Part shown: positions 1 through 8,363 of the stretch, piece after piece | Numbering within the stretch: position 1 is the stretch's first letter | How the letters are laid out: each line of letters begins with the position of its first letter | Virus record (IMG/VR): IMGVR_UViG_3300022750_000021 | Location: 1 to 44,742 of that record | Strand: one strand, 5' to 3' | Length of the DNA stretch: 44,742 nucleotides | DNA from: a virus | Notes under the pieces: model-generated | The model's input: the letters and a program-made list of their open reading frames with translations, nothing else | What the model was told of the DNA's origin: nothing | Databases searched by the model: none | Translations under genes and position numbers: made by a program

Positions 1-1144
1 CGCCAACTGCGTCAATACCGTTATCAGTAGTTTGCGAACCGGCAATGTTAAACTCTTTATTAGCAGTCTTACGGCCGTTAAGATAAGCCAGCGCGAAGGT
101 GGACATATCTACAGCTACTGCCATACGAGACCAGTTTGCGTTAGAGTTAAACAGCGGATGCTCGATGATACGGAAAGTACCGCGAGCCAGTTTCATGGTG
201 GAGAACTGCAGACCCCAAGAAGTCTGACCATCCATTAGTTGGTACACACCAGACTTCTTACCGATGTTGTTCAGTACTACGCGAGCCTTACCACCAACAA
301 ACAGTACGCGCTCGTTAGCAACTTTAGGATCAGTTGCCTGGTCAAATACTGGATCCAGCATAGCTTCCAGTTGATCGTTGGTAGTAGTAGACCCAGCTGG
401 GTATACGTTAGGTGCAGCGTAGCTTGGTGGATAGTAAGCGATGTTGCTAACTACCGAGATCAAACCATCCATAGTACGGAATGGCATGCCATTACGGAAG
501 CTAGAGGACTTCTGCCCAAAGAACAGAGCTTTCTCAATATCCGCTGCGTGGAATGCAGCACAGTCCTGGCGGTTCTCAGCCTGAGTACTATCACCTGCAA
601 TAACTTGGGTGGCATCAGCAGTACCAGTAATTGCCCAGGTGTTACGGAAAATCTGGGTCAAGTTGGTAATGCGCACTGGGTTAATACCCAGAGCTTGCGG
701 ACGCACAGAACCTTCTTCGTACGCGTTACCAACTTGGTAAGCTTCTGGAGATACAGAACCGCCCAAAGTAATTGCAGCTGCTGCTACAGTACCGATGCCG
801 CGGGATACTGTAATAGAGGTTGGCGAGTTAACGGAGTTAATTACCACGTTCTCTTTGGTCTGGAAGAACTGGTGAATCTGACCTGGCAGCAAGTTCTTAG
901 TACTAGATACTGTTAATGTAGTATCACCAATCAGTACGTTAGCAGTAAGTGTAAATGCTGGGAACACCATAGTTTTGGTAAAGAACCCGTGCTCCGACTG
1001 CAGCGCAGTTACCGAAGGCAGCATAGAAGTTAGGCCAAACAGTGGCGCAGTACCGTTGGGCATGAAGCGAGTAATCATGCCAGCAAACGAAAGCTTAGCC
1101 AGGTTTGGTGTGAAGTTACTAGTGTTAAAAATACCTACAGTCAT
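1..1144 (-). CDS. Major capsid protein, N-terminal 381 residues (3' end off the window)
   Basis: The frame is open from an ATG at 1144 to the window edge, with GGAG just upstream of the start. It begins MTVGIFNTSNFTPNLAKLSF and runs through segments such as AFHAADIEKALFFGQKS and ARGTFRIIEHPLF, which I associate with the DUF5309/SU10-type HK97-fold capsid proteins. Position after portal, scaffold and a small head protein supports this. Codon use is strongly biased (CTG, GGT, CGT, AAC), as expected for the most abundant virion protein. The missing C-terminus is very probably the fragment at 44661-44742. Family assignment is from recall, not a search. Confidence 0.85.
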   Translation of the reverse strand, partial: MTVGIFNTSNFTPNLAKLSFAGMITRFMPNGTAPLFGLTSMLPSVTALQSEHGFFTKTMVFPAFTLTANVLIGDTTLTVSSTKNLLPGQIHQFFQTKENVVINSVNSPTSITVSRGIGTVAAAAITLGGSVSPEAYQVGNAYEEGSVRPQALGINPVRITNLTQIFRNTWAITGTADATQVIAGDSTQAENRQDCAAFHAADIEKALFFGQKSSSFRNGMPFRTMDGLISVVSNIAYYPPSYAAPNVYPAGSTTTNDQLEAMLDPVFDQATDPKVANERVLFVGGKARVVLNNIGKKSGVYQLMDGQTSWGLQFSTMKLARGTFRIIEHPLFNSNANWSRMAVAVDMSTFALAYLNGRKTANKEFNIAGSQTTDNGIDAVG

Positions 1145-1185
1145 GGTGACTCTCCTGAAAATTAGTAAGCTAGCTCTATTACAGT

Positions 1186-1443
1186 TTAGGAAGCTGCAAT
1201 TGTACCGGCGTTAATTAGTGAAGTACGCAGCGAGTTAAATGCGTTAGCTGCTGCAGTAAGATCAGCAAATGGTACAGCAGCCGCAGCTACAAATGCGCCT
1301 TGCTTAACTGTGCCCGGCGCAGTAAGAGTTGCAGTAGCACCAGCCATAATTGTGGAAATTGATTGCAACTCCTCCACACCACGAGTAGTCACACCATCAT
1401 TGGTAAACTCTTTCGAAACTAGAATTTTATCTGTAGCAGCCAT
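1186..1443 (-). CDS. Small head-fibre/decoration-like protein (85 aa)
   Basis: Starts ATG at 1443 behind GGAGG, between scaffold and capsid genes. The N-terminus (KILVSKEFTNDGVTTRGVEEL) is followed by an Ala/Val-rich stretch and ends in FNSLRTSLINAGTIAAS. That C-terminal pattern, asparagine-x-leucine-arginine then an alanine/glycine helix end, is typical of small phage head-fibre proteins whose C-terminus binds the capsid. Role in decorating the head is inferred from this motif and from the location directly upstream of the capsid gene; a plain hypothetical head protein is the alternative. Confidence 0.55.
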   Translation of the reverse strand: MAATDKILVSKEFTNDGVTTRGVEELQSISTIMAGATATLTAPGTVKQGAFVAAAAVPFADLTAAANAFNSLRTSLINAGTIAAS

Positions 1444-1485
1444 GATAGGCCTCCTGAAAAGTTTTTAATTACTTGTGTTAGTGGC

Positions 1486-2229
1486 TTAGCCTTGTTGGCC
1501 ACCACTGAAATATGTTTCCCAGTCCGGCTGCCCAGCAGTTGCTGGATCCTGTACTGGCTCTTTCTTACCTGCGGCAAGGTCTGCAAACCCAACCATGTAA
1601 TCTTTAACCATGGCACTAATTTCAGTAGCAGACGACAGTGGATATTGATTTGTGAACTGCGTAGTGAGAGCTTTAACCATTGGAGCTGCCGCAGGTGAAG
1701 ATAATGCAGGATTGAGTTCCTGCATATGTGAATTCACTTGGTTAAGTTTAACCTGTTTATTAATTTTACCGTCTAGCGCGCCACTGGCTTTAGTCAGCCC
1801 CTGCTCGATCATCTTTGCAGATGCTGTGGTGGCCATGGTCATAACCTTAGAAGCAGTGCCATTAAGCATGCTTACCATAGCTTTAAGTGCTTCTGGTCCA
1901 CCAGCTTGAATTGCTGCCAGCGAATCTTCAGTAACCATATCAGCAAAGTTAATACCAGCTACAGCTTTCTGCATACCTTCTGGATCAGTATTAAAGATAG
2001 CCGATGGATTAAACTCTGGCTCAGCACCTTCTTCAGGCTTCTTAACTTCCCAGAGTTTCTCAAAAGCTTTCATTGGATCTGGTGCAGCTGCTGGATCCGG
2101 CTCCTGCTTAGTAGCATCCATTGCTGGATTAGGCTGCTGCTGCTGCTGACCATTGGTAGTTTGTGCAGGCTGTTGATTAGCAGCTGGATTTTGCTGGGCT
2201 GCTGGACGAAAGAAATCCATGAGACTCAT
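1486..2229 (-). CDS. Scaffolding protein (247 aa)
   Basis: Start ATG at 2229 (MSLMDFF) follows AAGG about 10 nt upstream. The protein opens with a Gln/Asn/Pro/Ala-rich disordered region (residues 8-55, including a run of glutamines), then an acidic segment and long alpha-helical stretches rich in Ala, Met and Lys, with no cysteines seen. This composition and the slot between portal and capsid are typical of phage scaffolds that guide procapsid assembly and then leave. No protease domain is visible. The call rests on composition and synteny rather than a conserved motif. Confidence 0.75.
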   Translation of the reverse strand: MSLMDFFRPAAQQNPAANQQPAQTTNGQQQQQPNPAMDATKQEPDPAAAPDPMKAFEKLWEVKKPEEGAEPEFNPSAIFNTDPEGMQKAVAGINFADMVTEDSLAAIQAGGPEALKAMVSMLNGTASKVMTMATTASAKMIEQGLTKASGALDGKINKQVKLNQVNSHMQELNPALSSPAAAPMVKALTTQFTNQYPLSSATEISAMVKDYMVGFADLAAGKKEPVQDPATAGQPDWETYFSGGQQG

Positions 2230-2272
2230 GAGATATTACCTTTTAATTAATTACTGGAAGTACTACAGGGAA

Positions 2273-2554
2273 TTAGTTTTGCTGCTTGCTATTTTCAAGC
2301 TGCTCTTTAATAACATCTGATCTAGCAAGCAAGGTTTTTAGTATGTCTAATTGGCCTTTAGTATAGGCGAGTTTCTTTTGTGCATCAAGATCTAATTGAT
2401 TTACTTCCAAGGTCACCTGAAGTATCTCCTCTGCTGCAGCAGCAACTAGATTCTGAATACCAGCAAGTTGCAAATCATTGTAGTTATAAGCTTGCACCTC
2501 TTCTTCTGGAGTGAGTTTAAAAGCAATAAATGAACTCAGGATATCAGCTTGCAT
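2273..2554 (-). CDS. Unknown 93-aa helical protein, translationally coupled to portal
   Basis: The ATG overlaps the portal stop codon in a TAATG arrangement, so translation is probably coupled. The sequence is almost entirely helical and charged, with a heptad-like segment from about residue 45 to the end (VTLEVNQLDLDAQKKLAYTK and beyond), suggesting a coiled coil. It sits between portal and scaffold. I do not recognise a family; a head morphogenesis or scaffold-assisting role is only an inference from position. Confidence 0.7.
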   Translation of the reverse strand: MQADILSSFIAFKLTPEEEVQAYNYNDLQLAGIQNLVAAAAEEILQVTLEVNQLDLDAQKKLAYTKGQLDILKTLLARSDVIKEQLENSKQQN

Positions 2555-4647
2555 TATTGTGCTCCAGGAACTTGTGTAGGTTGATTGGCTGCCTGACTAG
2601 CGTCTTGAATTGTCTTAGCCATGCTTGACAGAATAGTTGGATTATTCGGAGTAGTTGCTGCACCTGGAGTAAGAGTCTTAGTTCCTGGAGTGTAACCAAA
2701 CTGCTCAGGTGTAGGTTGTGGCAATGCTTGCAATGCCTGGGCAATTGCCTCTGGCTGCATTTTAGCTTCAACCAGCTGCTCTGCCATAGCTTGAATTGCA
2801 TTCTGCCATTGCATAACTGCCTGCTCGTAAGCAACCTGCTGTGGAGATTTCTTAAATTGGCTAAGTTTCAAGCCTGCCATTTCAAACGCATAAGTAGCCA
2901 TATCTGCTACGTTGTAATCAGCCCCAAGTTGCTGGTTCTGGGTAAACAACTGCACTGCGCTGCCAAGTGTATCCGCATTAATAAGCTTGGAACTAGGCTC
3001 CAGGCCATCAGAGATTTTCATGGTCAAGTTAGCCTTACGCAAAGCTACTGGATCAATAATCACAGTACGCTCGCTATCTCTGTTATATAAGCTGGTGCCA
3101 CCTTGGTATTGCAAGATATTTGATCGCAAGATTGCTTTAATTGGTTGGAAGAAATTACCCTCCAAAGTTAATGCTAGCGTCTGGTCTCTGCCATTAGCAT
3201 TGCCCATTACAGCATCAAACTCTCCAAGAGTCTTGTTACCTTTTACAAACTGCCCTTGGCGAGCTGGGTTAAGTCCGCTAATTTCGTTTGCCATACTACG
3301 GTAGGCTTGGATTTCAGCCATGTTAATTTGGAACTGGTCATCCCTAAATGGAATTGCATATACTGCTTTGCTCAATTCCTGCTGATAAGCAGATGGCCTT
3401 ACAGGAATCTTAGCTGTTGGGCTATCGTTGTTAATTGCAGCGGCACTAACTCGGCTTGGATCAAACAGCATACGATCACTAATTGCGCGACGACGACTGG
3501 CAATAGAACTATTGCTAAGTGCTGTGGTAATATCCTGAATGGGCTGTACGTTCTTGGCGAAAGATTTAGTTTGATAAGCCAACCCATCATCAAGAGGTTG
3601 ACTAAAGATAATAGGGATAAGATTATGAGCATTGGTAAGACGCTCTGCATAAATCACCACCTGGTTATTAATAATAATAAACTTCCATACCTGTGGAGTA
3701 TTCTGGCCAGGCACTTGTGTGAACTGGAAATCACTTGGAAGAATACGCCCATACAAAGTAGTAACTTGGTACATATCTTTGTACTTAATATCGCTACTGC
3801 TGTCCTGGTACCCTGCCCATAGCGCCCAATTCATGCCACTAACAGTAGAGATATCAATAGATGATTCTGGATTAAGCTGTGGATAGTAGTATCCGTTACT
3901 TCCCGCTGCACTAACTGTGGATACTGGAGCAGAGAACCCAGACTCAAATGCTTCTTTCATATTAATGCGAGCTGGCAAAGTAAGTGCAAATTGCTTAAAT
4001 GCAATCTTACTCATAAGTTCGTTGTAACCTGCAAACTCGCCCTTAGCTGCAATATCCTTGGGTGCAACACGAGTATCCCAGAATGTGTTGTACATATCCA
4101 TACGTTTAATCTTATTACCTTCCCACAGAACTTCTGCAGGCTTACCTTCTTTGCCATCCCGATAGCCTAGATCGGTAGTAAGACTGTAAGTAATCTCTTT
4201 ATCCCAACTTACTTCTGCAGCCATCAGGTTGTACTTAAGGCCATCACGAATGCTAGTAAGAATTTCATGTACCCAGTTTCCGTGGTCCTGCTGCTCCCCG
4301 ATAATTGTATCCATTTGGGTAGCTTCTTCGGAAAACTCCGGAACACTTACACAGCTAAATATTGGATAGCCAGTAAGAAACACAGACTGCTGGTATGTTA
4401 CAGCATTCTCAACCTGGGGCTGAATAACTGGCAATACAATATTTTGGAACTTGGTTAAGTCTCCTCGCGCGTTAGCTAGTTTAGCTTTAGCCTGCTCTTC
4501 TGTCCAATCAGTTTCACGCATATACGCTAAATCGATTGAGCGCATGGAATCTCGAACATTCCACTGAGCATTAAATAGGTTACTTGTACTTCTGCTAAAC
4601 TGGATAATACATTCTTGAGATTTAACTGTGGGCTTATAAGGAGTCAT
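2554..4647 (-). CDS. Portal protein (697 aa)
   Basis: Large protein immediately downstream of the large terminase gene, where the portal is expected. It forms the dodecameric ring at one head vertex, through which DNA enters and leaves, and nucleates assembly. Visible features are an N-terminal helical part containing WTEEQAKAKLANARGD, a central mixed region around MDMYNTFWDTRV and SFAKNVQPIQDITTALSN, and a Gln/Ala/Pro-rich C-terminal tail (from about residue 590) of the kind seen in podovirus portals. Length is within the range for podovirus portals. Start ATG at 4647 follows AGGAACC. No motif is unique to portals, so the call leans on length and order. Confidence 0.8.
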   Translation of the reverse strand: MTPYKPTVKSQECIIQFSRSTSNLFNAQWNVRDSMRSIDLAYMRETDWTEEQAKAKLANARGDLTKFQNIVLPVIQPQVENAVTYQQSVFLTGYPIFSCVSVPEFSEEATQMDTIIGEQQDHGNWVHEILTSIRDGLKYNLMAAEVSWDKEITYSLTTDLGYRDGKEGKPAEVLWEGNKIKRMDMYNTFWDTRVAPKDIAAKGEFAGYNELMSKIAFKQFALTLPARINMKEAFESGFSAPVSTVSAAGSNGYYYPQLNPESSIDISTVSGMNWALWAGYQDSSSDIKYKDMYQVTTLYGRILPSDFQFTQVPGQNTPQVWKFIIINNQVVIYAERLTNAHNLIPIIFSQPLDDGLAYQTKSFAKNVQPIQDITTALSNSSIASRRRAISDRMLFDPSRVSAAAINNDSPTAKIPVRPSAYQQELSKAVYAIPFRDDQFQINMAEIQAYRSMANEISGLNPARQGQFVKGNKTLGEFDAVMGNANGRDQTLALTLEGNFFQPIKAILRSNILQYQGGTSLYNRDSERTVIIDPVALRKANLTMKISDGLEPSSKLINADTLGSAVQLFTQNQQLGADYNVADMATYAFEMAGLKLSQFKKSPQQVAYEQAVMQWQNAIQAMAEQLVEAKMQPEAIAQALQALPQPTPEQFGYTPGTKTLTPGAATTPNNPTILSSMAKTIQDASQAANQPTQVPGAQ

Positions 4648-4663
4648 GATAGGTTCCTGTGAG

Positions 4664-6193
4664 TCAGAATGGGGAGTTAGAGGCTTCTAAGTAGTTAGTA
4701 TCTTGACCTGCGAATTCTTGTCTACCTTCAATCGTAGATATCTTTATGTATTCTCCCATTTCCTCCAGAACTCTTGGAGCATAGGTTAGACAGTCAAGTA
4801 CACCATCAACGTTCAAAGTTTTAAGTGGGTTAAATCCCATTATTTGTGCATGTACCTGACTTCTGCAACTTGGGTGTACATATAGTTCACCAGCTACATA
4901 TGACTTAAACATGGTCAGGATGCGAGAATTTTTACTAATCTTACCTGAGTATATAGGCATAAATGTAATGCCTGATATACCCATCTGCTGGCAAACAAAG
5001 TTACTCCAGTACTGCAAAGAATACTGGTATGCGTTAGCCTCAATAACAACTAAGCTACAGTTCCACTTCATGGCCATATTAATGGATATCATGATAGCTT
5101 CGCCTGGGGAGTATCTACCTTCATCAATCTCCCTAGCTACTGCCCTTCCTTCATGAACTTCAAAGTAGGTAGTAGTAACAGCATCACTATTAGCCTTATC
5201 GTTAGAAGGGTCGATAATTATAAAGTTCCCTTGATGTACATCATCATCTTCAAATGGATATTCTTTAAGCCTAGAAAAGTCCACCAGATTGTTAATGCTA
5301 GCATTCTCGTCGTTGAGTACTTCAGCATTAAAAATGTGAGCTTTTCCAGCCTCAGCATCAGCCAAGTACTCAGCCTTAAGTTGTTCAATAGGCTGCAAAT
5401 CTTCCCATAGAGATGTACCATCTTCTAGAATTCCCCCACAAATAAACTTTGCCCAATATTTATTATGCTTTAGTTTCTTGAGCAAGCTATGTGGAGTTGG
5501 GTACATGTTAGCAATAAACAAAGTCATACAACCTTTAGGAGACTTTGCTTTCTTAGCTGTACCAATCATCCAATCTTCGAGATCTCTAGATACTTGTTCG
5601 CTATCAGCATCTTCCCTGGTTTGTACGTCTTCAAATATCATTACGTCTGGGCGAGCATTGTCTACGTTAAGTCCGCGTACTGAACCTCCTGCGCCAATGC
5701 CAGCTAAAATTATAGTACGCCCACGAAAGCCAAATACCTTAAGAGTCATGGTATCTTGGACCATCCCAAGTTTCCAATCCCCAAATACTGATCTAATATT
5801 AGGCTCATCTAGCATACTAGCTACGTCTCGTAAGATGTTAGCCGCATGCTTTTCTGTAGCAGACAGTACTAAAATAAACTTACGATCAGTAAATAGTATG
5901 CAGTATAAAATAAATAATTTTACTAGAGTTGTCTTGCCAAAGCCACGGGGCAATCCTAGCGCCATGTTTGGAAAGTATCGCTTAGGCTTAATCTCTTGGA
6001 GTAGCCAAGCCCAAATAGCTACAAATATACGAGACCAGTCAAACTCAAATACCGTAGGCATTGCAAGTGCTGATAGGAAATTTAGGTCCTGTCTAGCAGC
6101 CTCTGCAATCTCAGAAGCATCTGCAGAGCCAGTAAATAGTTCCTCAGCTGGGTTATCTATAGCAGCTGGAATGCTAGTGGTTTCATCTGTCAT
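4664..6193 (-). CDS. terL: Terminase large subunit (509 aa)
   Basis: ATPase/nuclease motor that packages and cuts DNA. Walker A is GLPRGFGKTT at residues 80-89. Walker B is VMIFEDV at 184-190, ending Glu-Asp rather than Asp-Glu. The RNase H-fold nuclease acidic residues are visible in IIIDPSNDK (D328), VVIEANAYQ (E385) and DGVLDCLTYAP (D467). Start ATG at 6193 has AGGAATT upstream. It follows the small terminase after a 204-nt spacer that is filled by a structured RNA element, which is unusual since terS and terL normally abut. Confidence 0.93.
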   Translation of the reverse strand: MTDETTSIPAAIDNPAEELFTGSADASEIAEAARQDLNFLSALAMPTVFEFDWSRIFVAIWAWLLQEIKPKRYFPNMALGLPRGFGKTTLVKLFILYCILFTDRKFILVLSATEKHAANILRDVASMLDEPNIRSVFGDWKLGMVQDTMTLKVFGFRGRTIILAGIGAGGSVRGLNVDNARPDVMIFEDVQTREDADSEQVSRDLEDWMIGTAKKAKSPKGCMTLFIANMYPTPHSLLKKLKHNKYWAKFICGGILEDGTSLWEDLQPIEQLKAEYLADAEAGKAHIFNAEVLNDENASINNLVDFSRLKEYPFEDDDVHQGNFIIIDPSNDKANSDAVTTTYFEVHEGRAVAREIDEGRYSPGEAIMISINMAMKWNCSLVVIEANAYQYSLQYWSNFVCQQMGISGITFMPIYSGKISKNSRILTMFKSYVAGELYVHPSCRSQVHAQIMGFNPLKTLNVDGVLDCLTYAPRVLEEMGEYIKISTIEGRQEFAGQDTNYLEASNSPF

Positions 6194-6210
6194 AATTAAT
6201 TCCTATGCTT

Positions 6211-6365
6211 GCCAGACCTTCCCAGCGTTGCCGCTTGGGTTTAGCCTAACACGACCTCTCCCTAGATCAATCGGCCACTCGGACTACGTCCTCGCTAGGC
6301 ACGATTGACTTGGGGCCCTTTGGTCGCGTGGCTAACGCCCATCGGCAGCTGGGTAGCGGCCTGGC
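6211..6365 (-). ncRNA. Structured RNA family, copy A (between terS and terL)
   Basis: Read on the minus strand. Closing helix GCCAGGCC (6358-6365) pairs with GGTCTGGC (6211-6218). Second helix ACGCGACC (6322-6329) pairs with GGTCGTGT (6249-6256) and continues in TTAGCC/GGCTAA (6330-6335/6241-6246). Third helix TCAATCG (6302-6308) pairs with CGATTGA (6267-6273), topped by a GGAC/GTCC hairpin (6281-6291). A 3' hairpin CCC-A-AGCG/CGCT-GGG carries a GCAA tetraloop (6221-6239). CCTAGCG is present in the inner loop as in the other three copies. The spacer is much more GC-rich than the flanking genes. Function unknown. Confidence 0.8.
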
Positions 6366-6397
6366 CGCGCTTAGCGCTAAATAGCTAACATGCGCCA

Positions 6398-7147
6398 TTA
6401 GAGATCATCTGCAGTAATCTGGCCTTTAGTTTGGAAGCTTCTTCTAAGTCCCGATGGTACAGTTTCAGAAACTCCGGACTCTTGGAGTCTTTGGGATGCT
6501 TGCTGCAGTAGATCTGCTGCGTCGGCACTTCCTTGCCAGCCAGTCTCAGAAGTAAGATCTGGCAGTCTGTTAGCTTCGGTTGCAAGTTTTGCAACAGCGT
6601 CACTTGTTGCGGTGACAAGACTTCTGGCTCCTTCTCCATCACGAATCTCCACTATTTGGTTTTGCGTGTTAGTAATGAATTTCGCGGCCATCGAAGGTGG
6701 CAAGTTAATCTGTACAATCTGAGTAACTCCAGCACCTACTGGTGCATCGCTCATGCCACGCCGCTTAGTAGCATTAATAACTTGAATAACTCTTAATACA
6801 TCCATTGGCTTAGTAACTAAATTAATAGTCTTAAGCAGCTTATCCAAAGCCTTCTCTTCAATCTCCATATGCTTATTATCAATACTGGTCTGCTTCTGCA
6901 GCACTGCTAACTTCAGCCTGGTAACTTCCTCAGCAAATCTTGGCTCAGCTACAAATTGGCTAATTAGGCTTTCACTCACACCTAAGGTGCTAGCTACCAT
7001 TACCTGGCTAATTCCCTGCCCTAGCAAACTCAGTGCTTTACGTTGCTTGTCATTAAGTCCGCCCTGCCAGTTATCAGCCCCGCTCGCTACTACGCCCGGA
7101 GACGTCTGGGCTGCTGTACTAACCTCTTGACCTACTATCATATTCAT
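6398..7147 (-). CDS. terS: Terminase small subunit (putative, 249 aa)
   Basis: First gene of the leftward late block, directly before terL. Residues 30-75 (LNDKQRKALSLLGQGISQVM and following, then LGVSESLISQFV) look like a helix-turn-helix, followed by a long helical region and a central segment with QINLPPSM. This matches small terminases that recognise the packaging site and feed DNA to TerL. A strong GAGGAGGG lies 7 nt before the ATG. The C-terminus ends ITADDL, a peptide echoed in three other phage proteins here. A transcriptional regulator is the main alternative. Confidence 0.65.
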   Translation of the reverse strand: MNMIVGQEVSTAAQTSPGVVASGADNWQGGLNDKQRKALSLLGQGISQVMVASTLGVSESLISQFVAEPRFAEEVTRLKLAVLQKQTSIDNKHMEIEEKALDKLLKTINLVTKPMDVLRVIQVINATKRRGMSDAPVGAGVTQIVQINLPPSMAAKFITNTQNQIVEIRDGEGARSLVTATSDAVAKLATEANRLPDLTSETGWQGSADAADLLQQASQRLQESGVSETVPSGLRRSFQTKGQITADDL

Positions 7148-7470
7148 GGTACTGCCCTCCTCGTTCCGGGCCTATGCGCCACTTTGCGCCTTACTAAATA
7201 GCCTCGCGTGCGTGATTCTAACCCGGATCTGCGCAAGTGCACAATCTATTTCTCAGGCTATTAAGTATCTTGTTAGTTAGGCATAGTTGGTTAGTAGTGG
7301 GTAGTTGAAAAAAGTTTAGTAAATTTATTGGGGTTCCTTAGGATATTAAGCACATCACTAACTAAAAAAGGCCCCCTACTCCCCCGTCATTGATAGTAGA
7401 AGTGCTATTGTAAATACGAATGATTCGTGTTAGTATTACGGTTCTGATTACGGGATAGGGTGGATAGGAT
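7148..7470. other. Intergenic divergence region between late (minus) and early (plus) blocks
   Basis: No credible gene. It holds a long inverted repeat, AATAGCCT near 7196 and AGGCTATT near 7255, enclosing GC-rich sequence, and a GGCGCA/TGCGCC-type hairpin near 7171-7186. It does not contain the shared strings of the four-copy RNA family. Transcripts of both blocks should start in or close to this region. Confidence 0.5.
7215..7244 (-). promoter_or_regulatory. Weak candidate late promoter for the terminase/structural block
   Basis: On the minus strand TTGTGC (7239-7244) and TAGAAT (7215-7220) are separated by 18 nt, upstream of the small terminase start at 7147. The -10 differs from TATAAT at one position but the -35 is poor. 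Since no phage RNA polymerase is visible, host-type promoters are expected; this is only the best match I found, and late genes may need an activator. Confidence 0.22.
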
Positions 7471-7602
7471 ATGTTAGCTAGTTTGATAGGCTGGATAGTA
7501 GAGTTGGGTAGCAATGTCGCCCTGGTAGTGGGGCTGGTAGGTAGCATGGGCGGGCTAGTAGGCGCTTTTTTGCTAATCTGGTATCTGAGCACAAGGGGGT
7601 AG
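7471..7602 (+). CDS. Candidate 43-aa hydrophobic membrane peptide
   Basis: ATG to TAG open frame encoding a peptide that is almost entirely hydrophobic: a first segment MLASLIGWIVELG, then ALVVGLVGSMGGLVGAFLLIW, ending in the basic tail YLSTRG. One long or two short membrane helices are possible. The region upstream is G/A-rich (GGATAGGAT) but is not a well spaced Shine-Dalgarno. It precedes the first recognised early promoter. A tiny holin or host-membrane effector is possible; equally it may be a chance frame in a low-complexity G-rich tract. Confidence 0.3.
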   Translation: MLASLIGWIVELGSNVALVVGLVGSMGGLVGAFLLIWYLSTRG

Positions 7603-7640
7603 GTAGTAGGGTAGGTAGGGTAGGAGGGGAATTTGTGATT
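7594..7640 (+). repeat. G-rich GTAGG-type tract
   Basis: Short degenerate repeats of GTAG and GTAGG containing four G-runs of three or more with loops of 9, 6 and 5 nt, so a relaxed G-quadruplex is possible. The same vocabulary reappears in the right arm of the inverted repeat at 9770-9880. Confidence 0.5.
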
Positions 7641-7677
7641 TTGCCTAGATTTTCCCCACTATTTATCTAATTCCCAC

Positions 7678-7705
7678 TTGACTTACCCTAGTTACCTGCT
7701 AATAT
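7678..7705 (+). promoter_or_regulatory. Early promoter (sigma70-type)
   Basis: TTGACT (7678-7683), 16-nt spacer, TAATAT (7700-7705), 45 nt upstream of the first well supported early gene at 7751. Both hexamers are close to consensus, as expected for an early phage promoter read by host RNA polymerase on entry. Confidence 0.65.
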
Positions 7706-7750
7706 TTCCCTTGTAGAAACAAAACAACTTAAGCAGGAAGGAGATAGGAA

Positions 7751-7939
7751 ATGAATAAGCAAGGTTTGAGCAAGCAGGGCTTAAACAAGCAGCAACTGAA
7801 GTGGGCAAGCCAGCATGATTGGTTTGTGAAGGAGAGTTTTGAGGGTTATGTAGTTGTGCGGGATTATGATAGTGCAGGAAATCTAGAGTTGAAGACTTTT
7901 AAGGATTTCCAAGAATTACGTAGCTGGGCAGGATATTGA
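7751..7939 (+). CDS. Unknown early protein, 62 aa
   Basis: First gene after the promoter at 7678-7705, with a strong GGAAGGAGAT site before the ATG. The N-terminus is a small internal repeat (NKQGLSKQGLNKQQLK), then an aromatic and charged stretch (WASQHDWFVKESFEGYVVVR) resembling a compact alpha/beta fold. Small, highly expressed leading early genes in lytic phages often encode host take-over proteins, but no family is recognised. Confidence 0.65.
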   Translation: MNKQGLSKQGLNKQQLKWASQHDWFVKESFEGYVVVRDYDSAGNLELKTFKDFQELRSWAGY

Positions 7940-7956
7940 ATTTAGGAGTTGTAGAA

Positions 7957-8157
7957 ATGGCTAAAGCAACCAAGTATTACAGCCTTTTAGTTAAGCGTGA
8001 CGGTAAGTGGTCTATCCAGTTTGGAGACTATGATAAAGAAGTAGTTAAAGATGAGGAATATGATAGTTATGATACAGAAGTAACTAAGATCATTGCGACT
8101 AGTGCGGATCAAGCAAGTATTGATGCTAAAGTTAAGTCTCTTAATTCGGGAGTTTGA
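7957..8157 (+). CDS. Unknown early protein, 66 aa
   Basis: I start it at ATG 7957 because TAGGAG lies 9 nt upstream; an in-frame TTG at 7936 would lack a site. The protein is small, with an N-terminal basic beta-like stretch (YYSLLVKRDGKWSIQFGDYD) and an acidic middle (DKEVVKDEEYDSYDTEV). It follows the previous gene after 17 nt. No family recognised. Confidence 0.65.
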   Translation: MAKATKYYSLLVKRDGKWSIQFGDYDKEVVKDEEYDSYDTEVTKIIATSADQASIDAKVKSLNSGV

Positions 8158-8161
8158 TAGC

Positions 8162-8359
8162 ATGATTAGGCCAGTAGAATATGTAGCAAGTGATAGTAAG
8201 TTAGTAGTAGAGCGTAGTTTGACAGCTAGTGTGGAAAAGTTGGAAATGCTGCGTAGTTTTGGATTTGACTGTAAGCACGAGTATCATGCAGGATTCTGGC
8301 TAGTGCATTACAAGTTTCCTAAGCTCAAGTTGGTATCTGGTCACGCATTGGTAAAATAA
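8162..8359 (+). CDS. Unknown early protein, 65 aa
   Basis: Starts at ATG 8162, preceded by GGGAG with about 9 nt spacing; the longer upstream frame overlaps the previous gene in another phase and is not needed. Sequence alternates beta-like segments with a short helix (SVEKLEMLRSFGF) and a C-terminal HAGFWLVHYKFPKLK. It closes the first early cluster, four bases after the previous stop. Function unknown. Confidence 0.6.
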   Translation: MIRPVEYVASDSKLVVERSLTASVEKLEMLRSFGFDCKHEYHAGFWLVHYKFPKLKLVSGHALVK

Positions 8360-8363
8360 GCGC

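Noticed and set aside
239-916. 225-aa plus-strand open frame
   Set aside because: Lies entirely opposite the capsid gene, Cys/Trp/Ser-rich with no Shine-Dalgarno; a shadow of a strongly biased gene.
5478-6308. 276-aa plus-strand open frame
   Set aside because: Runs antisense to the large terminase and into RNA copy A; composition is typical of a reverse-strand shadow.
6211-6365. Group I intron, RNase P or known self-cleaving ribozyme as identity of the four-copy RNA
   Set aside because: I could not find the conserved core strings of these classes, and the elements sit between genes rather than inside them.
7362-7592. 76-aa minus-strand open frame
   Set aside because: Thr/Pro/Ile low-complexity translation of the G-rich tract; no ribosome site.
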